64,000 nt of DNA, taken from the NCBI RefSeq assembly GCF_015775515.1, contig NZ_CP065383.1:2170001-2234000 (forward strand), given 5' to 3'. Positions 1 to 9,565 of the stretch are shown in pieces. The position numbers and the translations under genes were made by a program. The stretch is from Atribacter laminatus. Lineage in GTDB: Bacteria; Atribacterota; Atribacteria; Atribacterales; Atribacteraceae. The notes under the pieces were generated by a model, which was not told where the DNA came from, searched no databases, and worked only from the letters and a program-made list of their open reading frames with translations. Within the stretch, counting starts at the first letter, position 1. Each line of letters begins with the position of its first letter.

Positions 1-1023
1 CCGGTTGGGACTCAAGGAACAGTAAAAGCCATGGCTCCTGATCGTTTAAAAGCTATTGGAGTGAAAATGTTGTTGGGCAATTCTTATCATCTCCATCTCC
101 GTCCGGGAGAAGATTTGATTGGCGAGATGGGTGGTCTGCATCGTTTTATGTCGTGGGATGGTTCTATACTCACCGATAGTGGTGGTTTCCAAATCTTCAG
201 TCTTTCTGGTTTAGTAAAAATTGATGACCAAGGAGCTCTTTTCCGGTCTCATTTAGATGGGTCTCTTCACAATTTTACTCCTGAAACATCAATGCAAATT
301 CAGCAAGACATTGGTGCTGATGTGGTTATGATTCTTGATCAATGCGTTGGCTACCCAGCGAATGATTTTCAAGTCAAGACTAGTACTAACCGAACACTGG
401 TGTGGGCGAAAAAATGTCGGGAAGCATTTCAATCAGACTCACAAATGTTATTTGGGATTCTTCAAGGAGGGACTCTTCCCGAGTTGAGAAGATACAGTGC
501 CGAAGAAACTGTAAATATTGGTTTTGATGGGTATGCCATTGGAGGATTGAGTGTCGGAGAACCAAAACCGATTATGTATTCAATAATTGATGAGGTAGAA
601 CCTTACTTACCAAAATCGCAAGCTCGGTACCTTATGGGTGTGGGATCACCTGATAGTATCATTGAAGGGGTGATGAGAGGAATCGATATGTTTGATTGTG
701 TTCTGCCAACCAGGAATGCGAGAAACTCAGCATTACTAACCTGGTCGGGAAGAATGAATATCGACCGATTAGAATATTCTCGAGATTCCAACCCAATTGA
801 TCCCCATTGTCAGTGTTATACCTGTCAAAATTTTTCTCGTTCTTATTTGCGTCATTTGTTTAAAGCCGGAGAAATTTTAGCGGCTGAACTGGCTACTATA
901 CACAATCTTTTTTTTATGGTAGAGTTAATGAATCGCATTCGTAAGGCCATTTTAAACGGTTCTTTTCAAGATTTATCATCTGATCTCTTAGCACGCTTCC
1001 AGGGACAGATTGTAAATACATAA
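1..1023 (+). CDS. tgt: Queuine tRNA-guanine transglycosylase (5'-truncated by window edge)
   Basis: Bacterial TGT exchanges G34 of tRNAs with GUN anticodons for the queuosine precursor preQ1. The frame is already open at base 1 (PVGTQGTVKA precedes the first Met), so roughly 30 N-terminal residues lie outside the window and the Met codon at 31 is internal. Visible motifs: LTDSGGFQIFSL, MILDQC (catalytic Asp region), RGIDMFDC followed by PTRNARN (nucleophile Asp and tRNA-binding segment), and the zinc site CQCYTC with the distal His of TIHN. It leads the classic tgt-yajC-secD-secF cluster, 28 bp ahead of yajC. The family assignment is secure; the truncation is an edge effect, not decay. Confidence 0.96.
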   Translation, partial: PVGTQGTVKAMAPDRLKAIGVKMLLGNSYHLHLRPGEDLIGEMGGLHRFMSWDGSILTDSGGFQIFSLSGLVKIDDQGALFRSHLDGSLHNFTPETSMQIQQDIGADVVMILDQCVGYPANDFQVKTSTNRTLVWAKKCREAFQSDSQMLFGILQGGTLPELRRYSAEETVNIGFDGYAIGGLSVGEPKPIMYSIIDEVEPYLPKSQARYLMGVGSPDSIIEGVMRGIDMFDCVLPTRNARNSALLTWSGRMNIDRLEYSRDSNPIDPHCQCYTCQNFSRSYLRHLFKAGEILAAELATIHNLFFMVELMNRIRKAILNGSFQDLSSDLLARFQGQIVNT

Positions 1024-1051
1024 AACAAATTTTTAAAGGAGTGATTTGAAT

Positions 1052-1387
1052 ATGGGTTTCTTTACCTCAATAGCGTATGCTTCAACTGGCGGCGCTGCAA
1101 CTGGTGGTGCCGCACCGGCAGCCGCACCAGCGGGTAGCATGTTTACACAACTGCTTCCACTCATTTTCATCATCGTTATATTTTACTTTTTGCTCATTCG
1201 ACCACAACAGCAAAAACAAAAAGCTCAGAGAGATTTGATCAGTAGCATACAGAAGGGAGATCATGTAGTTACCATTGGAGGAATTCATGGTACCGTGATT
1301 CAGGTGTCCGATGATGAAATCACCCTCGAAGTTTCCAAGGGAGTCAATATCCGTTTTGTCAAATCAGCAGTTTCTACGAAAAAGTAA
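1052..1387 (+). CDS. yajC: Preprotein translocase subunit YajC
   Basis: Small single-span membrane partner of the SecDF export complex. The 111-residue protein has an Ala/Gly/Pro-rich N-terminus, one hydrophobic segment (about residues 32-49), the hallmark RPQQQKQK basic stretch just after it, and a short C-terminal beta domain with a GGIHGTV loop. I prefer the ATG at 1052 over the in-frame TTG at 1046 because the ribosome site AAAGGAG (1035-1041) is 10 bp from the ATG but only 4 bp from the TTG. It lies between tgt and secD, as in many bacteria. Confidence 0.93.
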   Translation: MGFFTSIAYASTGGAATGGAAPAAAPAGSMFTQLLPLIFIIVIFYFLLIRPQQQKQKAQRDLISSIQKGDHVVTIGGIHGTVIQVSDDEITLEVSKGVNIRFVKSAVSTKK

Positions 1388-1424
1388 AAAAGGAAAAGAA
1401 ATTGGTTAAAGGGGGCAGGATATT

Positions 1425-2618
1425 TTGACAAAGAATTGGAAAGATTTTCCCTGGAGATTAATCATTACCATCGCTTTAGTCGTTTTGGCTATTATTTCAG
1501 TATTTCCTGTCGAGAAAAAAATTCGTTTGGGTTTGGACTTGAAAGGAGGGTCCCATATCCTTTTAGAGTGTGTTGATACTCCAGAAGCTCCCCTAGATGA
1601 AGATTCAGTGAAACGAGTGGTTGAAATTGTTCGAAATCGAATAGACCAATTAGGAGTAGCTGAACCATTAATTCTCCGACAGGGTGAAAAAAGAGTCTTA
1701 GTTCAGCTTCCAGGAATTGCCGATCCCCAAAGAGCAGTGGAGATTATTGGACAAACTGCTTTGTTGGAATTTAAAGATGAAACTGGAAAAACTCTACTAA
1801 CCGGAGCAACACTTAAAAATGCTCAAGTTCAATATGACCGTTTTGGAAGACCAACAGTCTCTATATCTTTTAATGATGAGGGAGCAAAGCTATTTGGTCA
1901 GGCTACTACCACCAATGTTGGGAAACCAATTGGCATTTATCTTGATGGGAATTTAATATCCAATCCAGTTGTTCAGGAACCTATTCTCCAAGGTGATGCT
2001 CAAATTACTGGTCAGTTTACTCTGGATGAAGCCCAAAATTTAGCTATATTATTAAGAGCTGGTGCCCTTCCGGTTAAAGTGGTTGTTGCTGAAGAACGCT
2101 CGGTTGGGCCATCCCTTGGAAAAGACTCAATTACTAGTGGATTAAGAGCAGCAATAATCGCCGGTATATTTGTATTTATTTTTATGTTCCTCTACTACGG
2201 TTGGTTAGGAATTCTTGCTGATATTGCTTTAGTATGTTATGCACTGTTTACATTAGCTTTGCTTTCTGTTTTACAGGCGACTCTTACTTTGCCAGGTATT
2301 GCAGGATTTATCTTATCCATCGCCATGGCGGTTGATGCGAATGTTTTAATTTTTGAAAGAATCAAAGAAGAATATCGTGCTGGAAAAACATGGAGAGCAG
2401 CAATTCAAGCTGGTTTTGATAAGGCATTCCGAACCATTCTTGACTCGAACATAACCACCATTATTGCCGCTGCGTTGTTGTTCTTTATTGGATCGGGTTC
2501 GGTGCGTGGATTTGGAATTACTCTCACCTTAGGTATCATCTGTAGTATGTTTACTGGAATATGGGTGACAAGAGTGCTGATTGATTATCTCGCACCAAAA
2601 CCAACAATTAAATCGTAG
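1425..2618 (+). CDS. secD: Protein translocase subunit SecD
   Basis: Membrane component that, with SecF, uses the proton or sodium gradient to help release translocated proteins. It starts with TTG behind a GGGGG-rich ribosome site. An N-terminal membrane span is followed by the LGLDLKGG motif, a periplasmic P1 region, and a C-terminal RND-type bundle with AMAVDANVLIFERIKEE (the D4 motif). At 397 residues it is the short form typical of Gram-positive and deep-branching bacteria, not the ~615-residue E. coli form. SecF starts 18 bp downstream. Confidence 0.96.
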   Translation: MTKNWKDFPWRLIITIALVVLAIISVFPVEKKIRLGLDLKGGSHILLECVDTPEAPLDEDSVKRVVEIVRNRIDQLGVAEPLILRQGEKRVLVQLPGIADPQRAVEIIGQTALLEFKDETGKTLLTGATLKNAQVQYDRFGRPTVSISFNDEGAKLFGQATTTNVGKPIGIYLDGNLISNPVVQEPILQGDAQITGQFTLDEAQNLAILLRAGALPVKVVVAEERSVGPSLGKDSITSGLRAAIIAGIFVFIFMFLYYGWLGILADIALVCYALFTLALLSVLQATLTLPGIAGFILSIAMAVDANVLIFERIKEEYRAGKTWRAAIQAGFDKAFRTILDSNITTIIAAALLFFIGSGSVRGFGITLTLGIICSMFTGIWVTRVLIDYLAPKPTIKS

Positions 2619-2636
2619 GATGTGGAGGGACCCGAT

Positions 2637-3512
2637 ATGGAGATATTTGTAAAACCAAATTTTAATTTTGTTGATCATCGGAAATTACCTTATATAATTT
2701 GTATCATTTTTATCATACTTACTGTGGTTGGATTAATCCGTGGTATAAATTATGGTGTGGACTTTCGTGGTGGAACACTTCTTCAATACCATTTTACCCA
2801 AGAAGTAACCGCTGAACAAGTTCGGGAGGTATTAGACGAATTCGATCTTTCAGCAAGCACCATTCAAAGATTTTCAGACAATGAAGTTGCCATCCGAACA
2901 CCTCAGCTAACTTTGGACCAGAGAAATCAACTTACTGATACCTTAAAAAATCAAATTGGTGAACTAAAAATAGTTCGAAATGAAGAAGTTGGACCAACGG
3001 TTGGCAGTGAATTAAGGCGAGCGGCCTATTTGGCTCTCATTTTTTCTATTATAGGAATTTTGATATATGTTGGAATACGTTTTGAATTGCGGCCAGCTGT
3101 AACATCAGTTTTAGCGTTAGCCAATACCGGTATTATGACTTTGGGGTTGGTAGCATTATTAAATATTGAATTTGACACTACTATATTAGCAGCCCTTCTC
3201 ACAGTTTTAGGATATTCGATTAATGACTCTATTGTGGTTATGGATAGGATTCGTGAACGATTAAACTACCGCAAGCGAGAAGACGCCAAAACCCTTATCA
3301 ATACCAGTCTCAATGAAACCCTTTCGAGAACTATAATGACTGGAACCACTACAATAATTGCAGTTATAATCCTTTATTTTTTTGGAGGAAAAATGTTGCA
3401 ACCCTTTGCTCTTACGATGCTTATGGGTTTGTTATTCGGAACTTTTTCTTCAATATTTGTAGCTGCGATGCTTTTTTATGAGTGGGAAGTCAAAAAACCT
3501 CTGAGGAGGTAA
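2637..3512 (+). CDS. secF: Protein translocase subunit SecF
   Basis: Partner of SecD in protein export. It shows the N-terminal span, GVDFRGGT motif, and the transmembrane GYSINDSIVVMDRIRE motif; the C-terminus is hydrophobic with a short basic tail. The ATG at 2637 is preferred to the in-frame GTG at 2622, because GGAGGGA (2624-2630) sits 6 bp before the ATG and overlaps the GTG. The protein is 291 residues, normal for SecF. The gene is followed by recJ with a ribosome site inside the last codons of secF. Confidence 0.96.
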   Translation: MEIFVKPNFNFVDHRKLPYIICIIFIILTVVGLIRGINYGVDFRGGTLLQYHFTQEVTAEQVREVLDEFDLSASTIQRFSDNEVAIRTPQLTLDQRNQLTDTLKNQIGELKIVRNEEVGPTVGSELRRAAYLALIFSIIGILIYVGIRFELRPAVTSVLALANTGIMTLGLVALLNIEFDTTILAALLTVLGYSINDSIVVMDRIRERLNYRKREDAKTLINTSLNETLSRTIMTGTTTIIAVIILYFFGGKMLQPFALTMLMGLLFGTFSSIFVAAMLFYEWEVKKPLRR

Positions 3513-3517
3513 ACTAT

Positions 3518-5221
3518 TTGAATCAGAGGAAATGGCAGATCCGAAAAGTAAACAGAGGCTGTTTGAAACATTTAGCAGGCAGCCTCTGTTCGCCAATCTC
3601 GATTGCGCGAGTCCTTATGAATCGGGGTATTATTACCCCTAACCAGGCTCAGTCATTTTTAGACCCCGACCTGTCCTCTCTGGATAACCTTCGTTCTCTA
3701 CCCGACCTCAGAAAAGCTGTTTTGCTAATAGACGCAATTATTAAAGGAAATGGGAAAATCCTTATTTTTGGTGATTATGATGCTGATGGATTAACTGCTT
3801 GTGCGATACTATTTCTTTTTTTAAAAAAAATAACTCCTTACGTGGAAACTTACATCCCCAGTCGTTTTCATGAAGGGTATGGTTTATCTGAAAAAGCTGT
3901 AGAAAATATAATCAAAATGAATCCCGATTTGGTTATTACTGTGGACTCTGGGATAAAAGATATCAAAGGAGTCAGTATATTAAAAAATAAAGGAATAAAA
4001 ATTATTATAACCGATCATCACGTTCCCCACCCCGAGGAGAGACCTGATGCCGATGTTCTGGTTTCTACCTGGGATTGGAATGATAAAAAAATAATCCTTC
4101 CTTTATCTGGAGCCGGAGTAGCCTTAGCTTTAGCGCACGAATATGCCATATATCGGGGAATGACCCTTTCTCCTATTGAAGAATTTATTTCTCTAGCTTG
4201 TGTAGGAACAGTTGGAGATGTCGTCCCATTATTGGATGAGAATCGGGTTATAGTAAAATATGGTTTGAAGAAAATTAATCAAAATCCGGGTTGTGGCTTG
4301 CAAGCGCTTATAGAAGTGGTTGGTTTTAGTAATAAAGACATACAATCAGAGCAGATTGGTTATATTATTGCCCCTCGTTTAAATGCTGCCGGGAGAGTAG
4401 AAGACCCAAGGGCGGCATTTGAACTTTTGATTAGTGATAATTATCATGACGCTCTGCAACAAGCCAAGCTTCTTAATGAGTATAATCAAAAGCGACAAAA
4501 AGAAGAAACGAAAGTTTTTTCAAGCTTGATCGAAGACAAAAATAATCAGGAAGCAATGAAAGATGAAATCGTAGTGGTTTCTGGAAAGAACTGGAGTACT
4601 GGCGTTTTAGGAATAATTGCTTCCAGGTTAAGCGAACGCCTATTACGGCCGGTAATTGTACTGAGTGAAAACGATTCTGTCGCCGTTGGTTCAGCAAGAA
4701 GTATTTTAGGATTTAATATTACTGATTCTTTGGAAAAAGTCTCATCATTACTCATTCGGTATGGAGGCCATGAAATGGCTGCCGGTCTCAAAATTTCTTT
4801 AGATAATCTGGATACTTTCCGACAGCGATTAAATGAATTATTCAGTGAACGAGTAAAGATGCTGAAAGAAAAAAATGGTATAGTTGTAGATGCTCAGGTA
4901 ACCATGGCTGATGTTGATTCACAGTTTATGCTATGGTTAAAAAAACTGGAACCTTTTGGAGAAAAAAATCCGAATCCATTGTTTGTTTCTTCAGATGTTA
5001 TTGTCAATGAAAGGTGGTATTCGGGAAAAAACCGACAGCGGTTGGAATTAGTTCTTATGCAGAATAATAAAATGAGACAACATCGTATTGATGCAATGAT
5101 TCGGAGCGAGAATGTATCTGATTTAGCTTCAAGCTCACTGATCGATTTAATATTTGAAGTTCGTAAAGGATATTGGGATCAGCCTTATTTAAAGATTATG
5201 GATTGGCGAATAAAAAAATGA
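3518..5221 (+). CDS. recJ: Single-stranded-DNA-specific exonuclease RecJ
   Basis: 5'-3' single-strand exonuclease of recombination and mismatch repair, DHH superfamily. Motifs in order: FGDYDADG, TVDSG, ITDHHVPHP (the DHH signature), PRLNAAGR, then the DHHA1-type RYGGHEMAAG and a C-terminal OB-like region with a PFGEKNPNPLF segment. TTG at 3518 is chosen as start because GAGGAGGT (3503-3510) lies 7 bp upstream; an in-frame GTG at 3482 would overlap secF by 31 bp and lacks a site. 567 residues, normal for RecJ. Its 3' end abuts apt. Confidence 0.95.
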   Translation: MNQRKWQIRKVNRGCLKHLAGSLCSPISIARVLMNRGIITPNQAQSFLDPDLSSLDNLRSLPDLRKAVLLIDAIIKGNGKILIFGDYDADGLTACAILFLFLKKITPYVETYIPSRFHEGYGLSEKAVENIIKMNPDLVITVDSGIKDIKGVSILKNKGIKIIITDHHVPHPEERPDADVLVSTWDWNDKKIILPLSGAGVALALAHEYAIYRGMTLSPIEEFISLACVGTVGDVVPLLDENRVIVKYGLKKINQNPGCGLQALIEVVGFSNKDIQSEQIGYIIAPRLNAAGRVEDPRAAFELLISDNYHDALQQAKLLNEYNQKRQKEETKVFSSLIEDKNNQEAMKDEIVVVSGKNWSTGVLGIIASRLSERLLRPVIVLSENDSVAVGSARSILGFNITDSLEKVSSLLIRYGGHEMAAGLKISLDNLDTFRQRLNELFSERVKMLKEKNGIVVDAQVTMADVDSQFMLWLKKLEPFGEKNPNPLFVSSDVIVNERWYSGKNRQRLELVLMQNNKMRQHRIDAMIRSENVSDLASSSLIDLIFEVRKGYWDQPYLKIMDWRIKK

Positions 5222-5235
5222 AAGGGATGAAAGAA

Positions 5236-5751
5236 ATGGATTTAGCCTCTATTATTCGTAATATTCCTGATTTCCCAAAAGCTGGAATTCAATTTAAAGA
5301 TATAACAACTTTATTAAAAAACCATGATGCTTTTCGCCAAGCTGTCGATTCGCTCTATCATCTTTTTAAAGATCAAGAAGTGGACATCGTTGTTGGGATA
5401 GAAGCCCGAGGTTTTATTTTAGGTTCTGTCGTTGCCTATCTTTTGGATGCCGGATTTGTACCGGTTCGAAAAAAGGGAAAGTTACCTGCAGCAGTTAGAT
5501 CAAAGACTTATGATTTGGAATACGGCAGTGCCACCCTGGAAATGCACCTGGATGCCATAGAAAAAAATCAAAAAGTGGTGATTATCGATGATTTGCTGGC
5601 AACAGGTGGGACAGTCCGTGCCGTGTGTGAGATGATTGAGGAAGCCGGCGGAGAGATCGCCGGAATCGCCTTTTTAATAGAGTTAGAGTCTTTACAGGGG
5701 AGAAAAGCTATCGATAAATATCAGGTTTACTCTTTGATTAAGTTAGACTGA
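5236..5751 (+). CDS. apt: Adenine phosphoribosyltransferase
   Basis: Salvages adenine plus PRPP to AMP. The PRPP-binding motif VVIIDDLLATGGT, the GIEARGF loop and the VRKKGKLPA segment are all present. Several in-frame Met codons are possible (5218, 5227, 5236); I choose 5236 (MDLASII) because it matches the usual start of this family (MDLKxx in B. subtilis) and has AAAGGGATGAAAG just upstream. 171 residues. The recJ-apt-rel order is a widespread bacterial arrangement. Certain as to family. Confidence 0.94.
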   Translation: MDLASIIRNIPDFPKAGIQFKDITTLLKNHDAFRQAVDSLYHLFKDQEVDIVVGIEARGFILGSVVAYLLDAGFVPVRKKGKLPAAVRSKTYDLEYGSATLEMHLDAIEKNQKVVIIDDLLATGGTVRAVCEMIEEAGGEIAGIAFLIELESLQGRKAIDKYQVYSLIKLD

Positions 5752-5996
5752 CCAAATTTTCCCTTCTCACTTAATGGGAGAAGTTAGTGATGAGAGTGAT
5801 AATGCTTATCTAAAACCGTTATTGCATGGTGTTGAACCATTCTTTGGCTAGAAGACGTGACAATCTGATCCACCTACTTCGTTGGTGGGGGATGTCACAA
5901 AGTGACGTGGTGAGTCTGGGTTTATCATATTTTGTATTTTATGATAATTAATTAAGAAGCTCACACCTTTCTTTCTGAAAAAAAAGGGAGGGAAAT
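5752..5996. repeat. Intergenic region with small inverted repeats
   Basis: Non-coding gap between apt and rel. It contains an inverted pair CTTCTC/GGAGAAG (about 5763-5783), a CCACC/GGTGG hairpin with GTCACaaaGTGAC beside it (about 5870-5908), and a separate TTATCATA/TATGATAA inverted repeat at 5922-5929 and 5940-5947 with a 10-bp spacer. The first elements look like pieces of the dispersed repeat family seen elsewhere in the window. The last pair could be an operator or leader hairpin for rel, but nothing proves this. Confidence 0.4.
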
Positions 5997-8207
5997 ATGC
6001 TTCGTAATGAGGAAGAAATAAATAGTATTTTTTCAAAAGCTATAACTCTTGAATCACTTCAAGAAAAAATTGATTCATATAACCCCAATGGCGACCGAGA
6101 ACTGATAAAAAAAGCTTATGATTACTCATTAGCTGCTCACACCGGACAGAGTCGCCTTTCGGGCGAGCCCTATATAATTCATCCTTTATCAGTAGCTCAC
6201 ATTGTTGCCGACCTTCGAATGGATGACAGCACTATTGCCGCTGCTTTGCTTCACGATGTGTTGGAAGATACCAAATCGACAGAAATTCAAGTTGGTGAAA
6301 TATTTGGAAAAGAAATAACTCTTTTAGTGAAAGGAGTAAGCAAGTTAAATGTTGGTTTTCATTTTACTTCCAAAGAGGAAGAACAAATAGAAAATTACAG
6401 ACGTCTCTTTGTAGCAATGGCTGAAGATATTCGGGTCATTATTATAAAATTAGCTGATCGTCTTCACAACATGAGAACTTTAAAATTCCAATACCGGGAC
6501 AAAAAGGAGTTGATAGCAAGAGAGACCTTGGAAATTTTTGCCCCAATCGCACATCGTCTTGGTATTGGTATGATTCAGACCGAATTGGAGAATTTAAGTC
6601 TTTATTTTCTTGATCCAGAATCTTACTGTAATATCCAACAAGGTATTGAAAAAATTAGAGATCACCGTGAAAAACAAATCCAGGAAGCGACAGAAAAGCT
6701 TTCTCAAAGGATTCAACAAGCCAATTTAGTTGTAGAAATCCAAAGCCGTTTGAAAAACATTTATAGTATTTATTTGAAAATCAATCGTCAAAATGTAAGC
6801 CTTGAAGATCTACATGATTTAATTGCTCTTCGAGTAATAACCAATACTGTTGAAGAGTGCTATGCAGTATTAGGACTGATACACTCTCTTTGGGTGCCGG
6901 TTGCGGGAAGGTTTAAAGATTATATTGCTCTCCCCAAATCGAATATGTACCAATCACTTCATACCACGGTAATCGGTCCTGGTGGAGTTCCAATGGAAAT
7001 TCAAATCCGAACCAAAGAAATGCATCATGTTGCTGAATATGGAATTGCTGCCCATTGGAGGTACAAAGAAGGGAAATCCGCCGATTCGGCTGATGCCTTT
7101 AATGAACGCATGGCTTGGTTAAGGCAAATATTGGAATGGCAACAAGACCTGAGAACCACCCATGAATTTGTGGAAAGCCTCAAAATTGACCTTTTTGATG
7201 ATGAAGTTTATGTTTTTACACCCAAGGGAGATTTAAAAAAACTTCCCAAAGGTTCAAGTCCAATCGATTTTGCATATTTAATTCATACTGAAGTGGGGAA
7301 TAACTGCATTGGAGCGCGAGTGAATAAGCAGATTGTCCCACTGGATTATGAACTAAAAAGCGGAGACATTGTAGAAATTATTTCTTCCCGTTCCTCTTCT
7401 GGACCTAGCCTAGACTGGTTGAGAATAGCAAAAACTCCTGCGGCTCGAAATAAAATCCGAGCATTTCTGCGCAGAAAGAATCGAGAAACCAATCGAGAAA
7501 GAGGAAAATTATTTATGGAGAGAGAGCTGGAAAAGTTTTCGCTTACTCCAGAAGAACAAAACCTGGTGAATGCTAAAATTACCGAGTTTATGGAAGCAAA
7601 TAACTATAAAACAATTGAGGATTTGCATGTTATAATCGGAGAAGGACGACTTACCATTCATCAATTTATTGGAAAAGTTGTTCCATTTGATATTCGAAAA
7701 CGTTTTCAAACTCGAAGAAAAGCAGATACAAAAAAAACTGCTCAAACCAGTGGAGATGGGGTTATCATTCAAGGAGCGACTGGTTTGGCTGTTAAGTTAG
7801 CTCGTTGTTGTACTCCAATTCCTGGCGATAAAATTGTCGGTTATGTAACTCTGGGGAAAGGCATTACTATTCATCGACTTGATTGCCATAATTTAGTTAG
7901 ATTGACCCAAGATGAAGAGCGTTTAGTGGAGGCAGAATGGGATGAAAATTATGGCCGCTTTTACGATGCTGGTTTGGTTGTTGATGCTTTGGATCGCCCA
8001 AAGCTTCTGGTGGATATTACCAATACAGTAGCCAATTATGGTGTAAGTATTCGATCAGTCCATGCTCATTCTATGATGAACGATGCTCGTATATATTTAG
8101 TAATATCGGTAAAAAATAAAGTTGAGCTTGATAATTTATTTCGTGAAATAAAAAAGGTTTCCAATGTTAGGAGTGTACGAAGAGGAGGAATATTTGGTTT
8201 ACGGTGA
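5997..8207 (+). CDS. rel: Bifunctional (p)ppGpp synthetase/hydrolase Rel
   Basis: Stringent-response enzyme that makes and degrades (p)ppGpp. Domain order: HD hydrolase (HD at residues 86-87 in ALLHDVLEDT), synthetase domain with GRFKDYIALPKSNMYQSLHTT, TGS domain (YVFTPKGDLKKLPKGSSPIDFAY), a helical/zinc-finger region with ARCCTPIPGD, and a C-terminal ACT domain. The RxKD form of the charged loop in GRFKD is typical of bifunctional Rel/SpoT enzymes, not monofunctional RelA. 736 residues, full length. The start ATG has a GGGAGGG site. It overlaps dtd by 4 bp. Confidence 0.96.
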   Translation: MLRNEEEINSIFSKAITLESLQEKIDSYNPNGDRELIKKAYDYSLAAHTGQSRLSGEPYIIHPLSVAHIVADLRMDDSTIAAALLHDVLEDTKSTEIQVGEIFGKEITLLVKGVSKLNVGFHFTSKEEEQIENYRRLFVAMAEDIRVIIIKLADRLHNMRTLKFQYRDKKELIARETLEIFAPIAHRLGIGMIQTELENLSLYFLDPESYCNIQQGIEKIRDHREKQIQEATEKLSQRIQQANLVVEIQSRLKNIYSIYLKINRQNVSLEDLHDLIALRVITNTVEECYAVLGLIHSLWVPVAGRFKDYIALPKSNMYQSLHTTVIGPGGVPMEIQIRTKEMHHVAEYGIAAHWRYKEGKSADSADAFNERMAWLRQILEWQQDLRTTHEFVESLKIDLFDDEVYVFTPKGDLKKLPKGSSPIDFAYLIHTEVGNNCIGARVNKQIVPLDYELKSGDIVEIISSRSSSGPSLDWLRIAKTPAARNKIRAFLRRKNRETNRERGKLFMERELEKFSLTPEEQNLVNAKITEFMEANNYKTIEDLHVIIGEGRLTIHQFIGKVVPFDIRKRFQTRRKADTKKTAQTSGDGVIIQGATGLAVKLARCCTPIPGDKIVGYVTLGKGITIHRLDCHNLVRLTQDEERLVEAEWDENYGRFYDAGLVVDALDRPKLLVDITNTVANYGVSIRSVHAHSMMNDARIYLVISVKNKVELDNLFREIKKVSNVRSVRRGGIFGLR

Positions 8208-8659
8208 AAGCGCTTATTCAAAGAGTGAACAAAGCACAAGTTTTAATTGACGGGAAGATAGTTGGAAAAATTGGGAAAGGAATGGTGGTATTTTTAGGAG
8301 TTGGTAAAAACGATAATTCACTAGACATAGATTTTATGGTGAGAAAAATTCCTCAGCTTCGAATATTCGATGATGTTCAAGGAAAAATGAATATCTGTCT
8401 AAAGGAAATCCAAGGCGAGATTCTCCTTATATCACAATTTACTCTTTATGGAAATTGTAGAAGAGGGCTTCGACCGAGTTATGATGAAGCGGCAGCACCC
8501 CTAGAAGCCAAGAAACTTTATGATCAAGTCGCTCAAAATCTGCGTGATCAGAATATAACCATTGCTGAAGGGGTTTTCGGAGCGATGATGCAAGTTGAAT
8601 TGAGCAACGATGGTCCAGTGACGATTTTGCTTGATAGCAAGGAAAGGAGAAAAGCATGA
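8204..8659 (+). CDS. dtd: D-aminoacyl-tRNA deacylase
   Basis: Proofreading enzyme that hydrolyses D-aminoacyl-tRNAs and Gly-tRNA(Ala). It carries the two family signatures: SQFTLYG near the middle and the cross-subunit NDGPVT segment near the end. 151 residues, normal length. It starts with GTG overlapping the rel stop by 4 bp, so translation is likely coupled; the purine-rich AGAGGAGGA (8181-8189) inside rel is rather far (about 14 bp). The rel-dtd pair is common in bacteria. Confidence 0.94.
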   Translation: MKALIQRVNKAQVLIDGKIVGKIGKGMVVFLGVGKNDNSLDIDFMVRKIPQLRIFDDVQGKMNICLKEIQGEILLISQFTLYGNCRRGLRPSYDEAAAPLEAKKLYDQVAQNLRDQNITIAEGVFGAMMQVELSNDGPVTILLDSKERRKA

Positions 8660-9315
8660 GTAACAATGTAAGAGTCGAAGTCTATACCCTCGGTGATTTA
8701 ATGACCAATTGTTACTGTCTTTATAATAGCAATGAAGCTCTCCTCATTGACCCTGGTGGCCCTTCTCAAGAGTTGGTCGAATTCATAACTTCTAAAAATT
8801 TAACTTTAAGATATATTATTAATACCCACGGTCATTTTGATCATATTAACGGAAATGATTTTTTTAAAAACTATTTTCCCTTTGCCAAGATAATAGTTTA
8901 TGAAGCTGATGTGGCCTATCTTAACCACCCTGATCTAAACTTATCGGTAGAATTTTTTCGACCTTATCAATCGCCTGAACCGGATATTCTAATTCGAGGA
9001 AAAAAAGAACTTTTTGAACTGTTTGATGAAGAAGTTTACTTTTATCATAGTCCTGGCCATACACCGGGAAGTATGTGTTTATCCTTTCCTAAACAAAAAT
9101 GGCTTTTTTGCGGAGATACACTTTTTTCTGGTTCAATAGGAAGAACCGATCATCCGGGGGGTTCATTTCAGGAGATCCTTGAATCCCTGACCATGATCAT
9201 GCAATGTTTTGATGATGAAACCAGAGTTTTTCCTGGTCACGGCCCGGAAACAACGATTGAAAATGAGAAAAAAATGAATCCGTATGTCCTTGAATACGTG
9301 AATTGTATTAGTTAA
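8656..9315 (+). CDS. MBL-fold metallohydrolase (glyoxalase II-like)
   Basis: Metallo-beta-lactamase fold hydrolase, YcbL/GloB-like subgroup, which usually hydrolyses thioesters such as S-lactoyl compounds. The metal ligands are all visible: THGHFDH, GHTPGS, GDTLFSGSIGR and the final FPGHGPE. 219 residues is the short form without the C-terminal substrate domain of true glyoxalase II, so the natural substrate is unknown. ATGA overlap with dtd shows it belongs to the same transcript. No signal peptide, so cytoplasmic. Confidence 0.85.
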   Translation: MSNNVRVEVYTLGDLMTNCYCLYNSNEALLIDPGGPSQELVEFITSKNLTLRYIINTHGHFDHINGNDFFKNYFPFAKIIVYEADVAYLNHPDLNLSVEFFRPYQSPEPDILIRGKKELFELFDEEVYFYHSPGHTPGSMCLSFPKQKWLFCGDTLFSGSIGRTDHPGGSFQEILESLTMIMQCFDDETRVFPGHGPETTIENEKKMNPYVLEYVNCIS

Positions 9316-9565
9316 TTCCTCACATTATTTTATAAAGACACTCCCCTAACCCCCCTCAATGGAGGAATTCATTTGATGGTATTTTTTGGATAATCCTTCA
9401 CACTGCATGGCAGCGCCAGATGAGAATGAAAATAGTTGCCACCCTCATCCTGAATCTCTCCCATCAGGGGAGAAGAAAAAAGAAAAAATAGAGAAGGTGA
9501 GAAGGAGATTGAAATACTCAAAATTGGGTGCAATAAATTTCACCCCTACATAAGAAAACCAAGTA
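9316..9565. repeat. Intergenic mosaic repeat
   Basis: Non-coding spacer between two convergent genes. It contains modules shared with other gaps in this window: the CCCCTAACCCCCCTCAATGG / GAGGAATT block, a GATGGTATTTTTTGGATAATCC block, and a CCTCATCCTGAATCTCTCCC block. No rho-independent terminator with a clean T-run was identified. I regard it as a degraded copy of the dispersed repeat family. Confidence 0.5.

Noticed and set aside
1-1023. tgt as a pseudogene lacking its N-terminus
   Set aside because: The frame is open to base 1 and the missing part simply lies outside the window.
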